In this document: piece by piece, positions 27,932 to 29,032 of the stretch
How the letters are laid out: every line of letters starts with the position of its first letter
Numbering within the stretch: position 1 is the first letter of the stretch
IMG/VR virus record: IMGVR_UViG_3300029987_000038
Location: 1-29,032 of that record
DNA length: 29,032 bases
Source of the DNA: a virus
Strand: one strand, 5' to 3'
The notes under the pieces: model-generated
Seen by the model: the letters and a program-made list of their open reading frames with translations, nothing else
Told to the model about the DNA's origin: nothing
The model's database searches: none
Position numbers and translations under genes: made by a program

Positions 27932-28108
27932 TTATTCGTCCAAGGCCGGTTCTGACACACAGTACATGAACCGCATAAATGGGTTGTCGTGCTCGTCGCC
28001 TTGTCTGAGGGCGTGCAGGTACGCCTACTCAGCCGGCTTACGTTCTTCCCCATACAGCGACGCAGCCGCCGCGAGTCGGTGGATGGCTGCTCGGTCTTGT
28101 GGGGTTAT
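27932..28108 (-). pseudogene. Decayed phage gene: lost start codon and in-frame TAG
   Basis: Directly after the upstream gene one frame reads I-T-P-Q-D-R-A-A-I-H-R-L and continues protein-like to GEERKPAE. It is then broken by TAG (28027-28025) and resumes in the same frame with AYLHALRQGD, DNPFMRFMYCV and SEPALDE before TAA. Where the ATGA overlap used by its neighbours would be expected, the sequence is ATAA. A single G-to-A change would have removed the start while keeping a stop for the upstream gene. TAG is a normal stop elsewhere here (portal, terminase), so recoding is unlikely. Confidence 0.55.
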
Positions 28109-28545
28109 GACACCACATCCATGATCTCACCGTGGCCCAACCCGGTAGCGCGCTGGATAGCCACGAACAACGGAACGGCTTCTGCGCTCCACCGATTGGC
28201 CGGCTCAGGCGGATCGTAACGGCTCGGCCGTTCCTCGTCATAGGCGTCGTGCATGTGCCGGTAGCAGTCGGTGAGTAGTGATTTGAGCGCGATAAGTTCG
28301 GATTCAAGTGAGAGGGCATAGCTGGATATGGCTGGCCCCGCAGCACGGGCCTGAGCGATGAATGCCATGTTGTCTGTGATAGGCAGACCCGCTCCAGCCC
28401 CGCGGGCGCGGCAGATGTCTTGATCGGCGACCATTTCTTCATTTGGCCCCCAGATATAACAATCGTCATTTCCTGAGTGCCACGGTTCCGGCGTCGCCCG
28501 TCCCGCCAATGCCAAGAATCCTTCGATATCAGGTCTGTCAGTCAT
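28105..28545 (-). CDS. Hypothetical phage protein (146 aa)
   Basis: 146 residues from ATG 28545 (ATGA overlap with the upstream gene). It begins MTDRPDIEGFLALAGRATPE with PWHSGNDDCYIWGPNEEMV and DNMAFIAQARAAGPAI. The combination of A-T-P-E-P-W near the start and D-x-x-F-I-A-x-A-R is common in phage-encoded accessory proteins of unknown function. The C-terminal half is helical. A longer frame upstream overlaps the preceding gene and is not supported. Confidence 0.75.
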   Translation of the reverse strand: MTDRPDIEGFLALAGRATPEPWHSGNDDCYIWGPNEEMVADQDICRARGAGAGLPITDNMAFIAQARAAGPAISSYALSLESELIALKSLLTDCYRHMHDAYDEERPSRYDPPEPANRWSAEAVPLFVAIQRATGLGHGEIMDVVS

Positions 28546-29032
28546 GACTGGTCTCCATCGTTTATAATCGTCGCCGCGCGCATGCTGGCCGCTGCGTCCG
28601 CCTTGTAGGTCGCAGCGTATCGCATCATGGCTTCGTAACGGGTTTCGCCGGACGGTATGACGGTCGTGTTGGCCCAAACAAGGGCGGCCTGGTAATCGGT
28701 GTAGCAGTCGAACGTCATTTCTGCCTCGCCCGTAAAATCGTTGTAGATCGTGACCGGCGTGTCGTCGTACCGAGGATGAGGTTCACCCAGCGCCCTGCAT
28801 GGCCGCTGGCGCCACGACAGATTGTCATTGGTGGCATTGGCCTCGAACCGTTCCAGGCCATCCAGACCTTCCCGGACGCCTTGAACGCGGAACTTACCAC
28901 CAACAACGGCAATAACGACAGCCGGGACAGCGTAGTTTTTGCTGTAATTCGCGGCGGGTCTAGCGATATACATTACGCGGTCACCGGGGTTGTAGGCGAA
29001 CGGGAACGGCTGGCGGGTGGTGTCGGTGATCA
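28542..29032 (-). CDS. Hypothetical protein (partial at window end)
   Basis: The frame stays open from the stop at 28542 to the window edge. The first in-frame ATG inside is at 28973, but the codons before it read sensibly (TRQPFPFAYNPGDRVMYIA), so the true start probably lies outside. The N-terminal part (PGDRVMYIARP, AVVIAVVGGKFRVQ) looks like a small SH3-like/KOW-type beta barrel. The C-terminus is Ala-rich and helical. Function unknown. Confidence 0.65.
   Translation of the reverse strand, partial: ITDTTRQPFPFAYNPGDRVMYIARPAANYSKNYAVPAVVIAVVGGKFRVQGVREGLDGLERFEANATNDNLSWRQRPCRALGEPHPRYDDTPVTIYNDFTGEAEMTFDCYTDYQAALVWANTTVIPSGETRYEAMMRYAATYKADAAASMRAATIINDGDQS

Noticed and set aside
27932-28108. 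Amber suppression or frameshift to read through the TAG
   Set aside because: TAG ends portal, terminase and other genes here, and no slippery sequence or suppressor tRNA is visible. Decay is simpler.
1-29032. CRISPR array or classical attachment sites
   Set aside because: No regularly spaced repeats and no integrase gene are present. The tRNA genes are internal, intact and not flanked by duplicated ends that I can see.

Overview
The window is part of a tailed-phage genome, either free phage or prophage, that most likely infects an alphaproteobacterium. Phage identity rests on a terminase pair, a portal, a head-morphogenesis protein, tail-type proteins, tRNAs, and a dense chain of small genes overlapping by ATGA or TGATG. 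The alphaproteobacterial assignment is an inference. It rests on a GcrA-type sigma-binding domain, a CtrA-like winged-helix protein and a sliding clamp that reads like a full bacterial DnaN. Nearly everything is transcribed from the minus strand, so the functional order runs from high to low coordinates. Only a two-gene block near 26.9-27.9 kb, and perhaps one small ORF before it, is on the plus strand.

Layout from high to low coordinates. 28.1-29.0 kb: two coupled phage genes followed by a decayed third. 26.9-27.9 kb (+): two tandem paralogous ribbon-helix-helix proteins behind a strong sigma70-type promoter. 26.1-26.9 kb: a divergent control region that is AT-rich and repeat-bearing. 21.0-26.1 kb: a regulatory and lysis cluster with two zinc-finger proteins, an HExxH metallopeptidase, a GcrA-like sigma-binding protein, a CtrA-like DNA-binding domain, a SleB-type wall hydrolase, several tiny membrane proteins and a stand-alone DnaA domain IV. 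15.9-21.0 kb: a train of about 20 small, mostly unknown genes with one free-standing HNH endonuclease. 12.3-15.9 kb: terminase small and large subunits and a metallophosphoesterase. 8.2-12.3 kb: sliding clamp, SSB, an acyl-carrier-like protein and small genes. 7.7-9.5 kb: three tRNAs and a candidate non-coding RNA. 0-7.7 kb: portal, two virion-type proteins, an SGNH hydrolase, a head-morphogenesis protein interrupted by an intein, and two genes sharing a G[FY]TRSDGT motif.

The most striking regulatory signal is a repeated motif, TGTCGTGAC-N2-(N A N N A T), found in eleven places and pointing in the direction of transcription each time. It looks like a phage-specific promoter with an unusual box directly upstream of the -10 hexamer. 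At terminase small subunit, portal and head-morphogenesis genes it sits exactly 14 nt before the ATG and no Shine-Dalgarno is present, which predicts leaderless mRNAs. The same motif precedes two tRNAs, a terminator-bounded candidate RNA, and genes that do have a ribosome binding site.

The second striking signal is that 2.3 kb (about 22.0-24.3 kb) encodes stripped-down versions of three alphaproteobacterial cell-cycle regulators: a CtrA-like DNA-binding domain without receiver, a GcrA-like sigma-interacting domain without its DNA-binding domain, and a DnaA domain IV without the ATPase. I infer, but cannot show, that this cluster redirects host transcription and replication. The sigma-binding protein is a natural candidate for acting at the unusual promoters.
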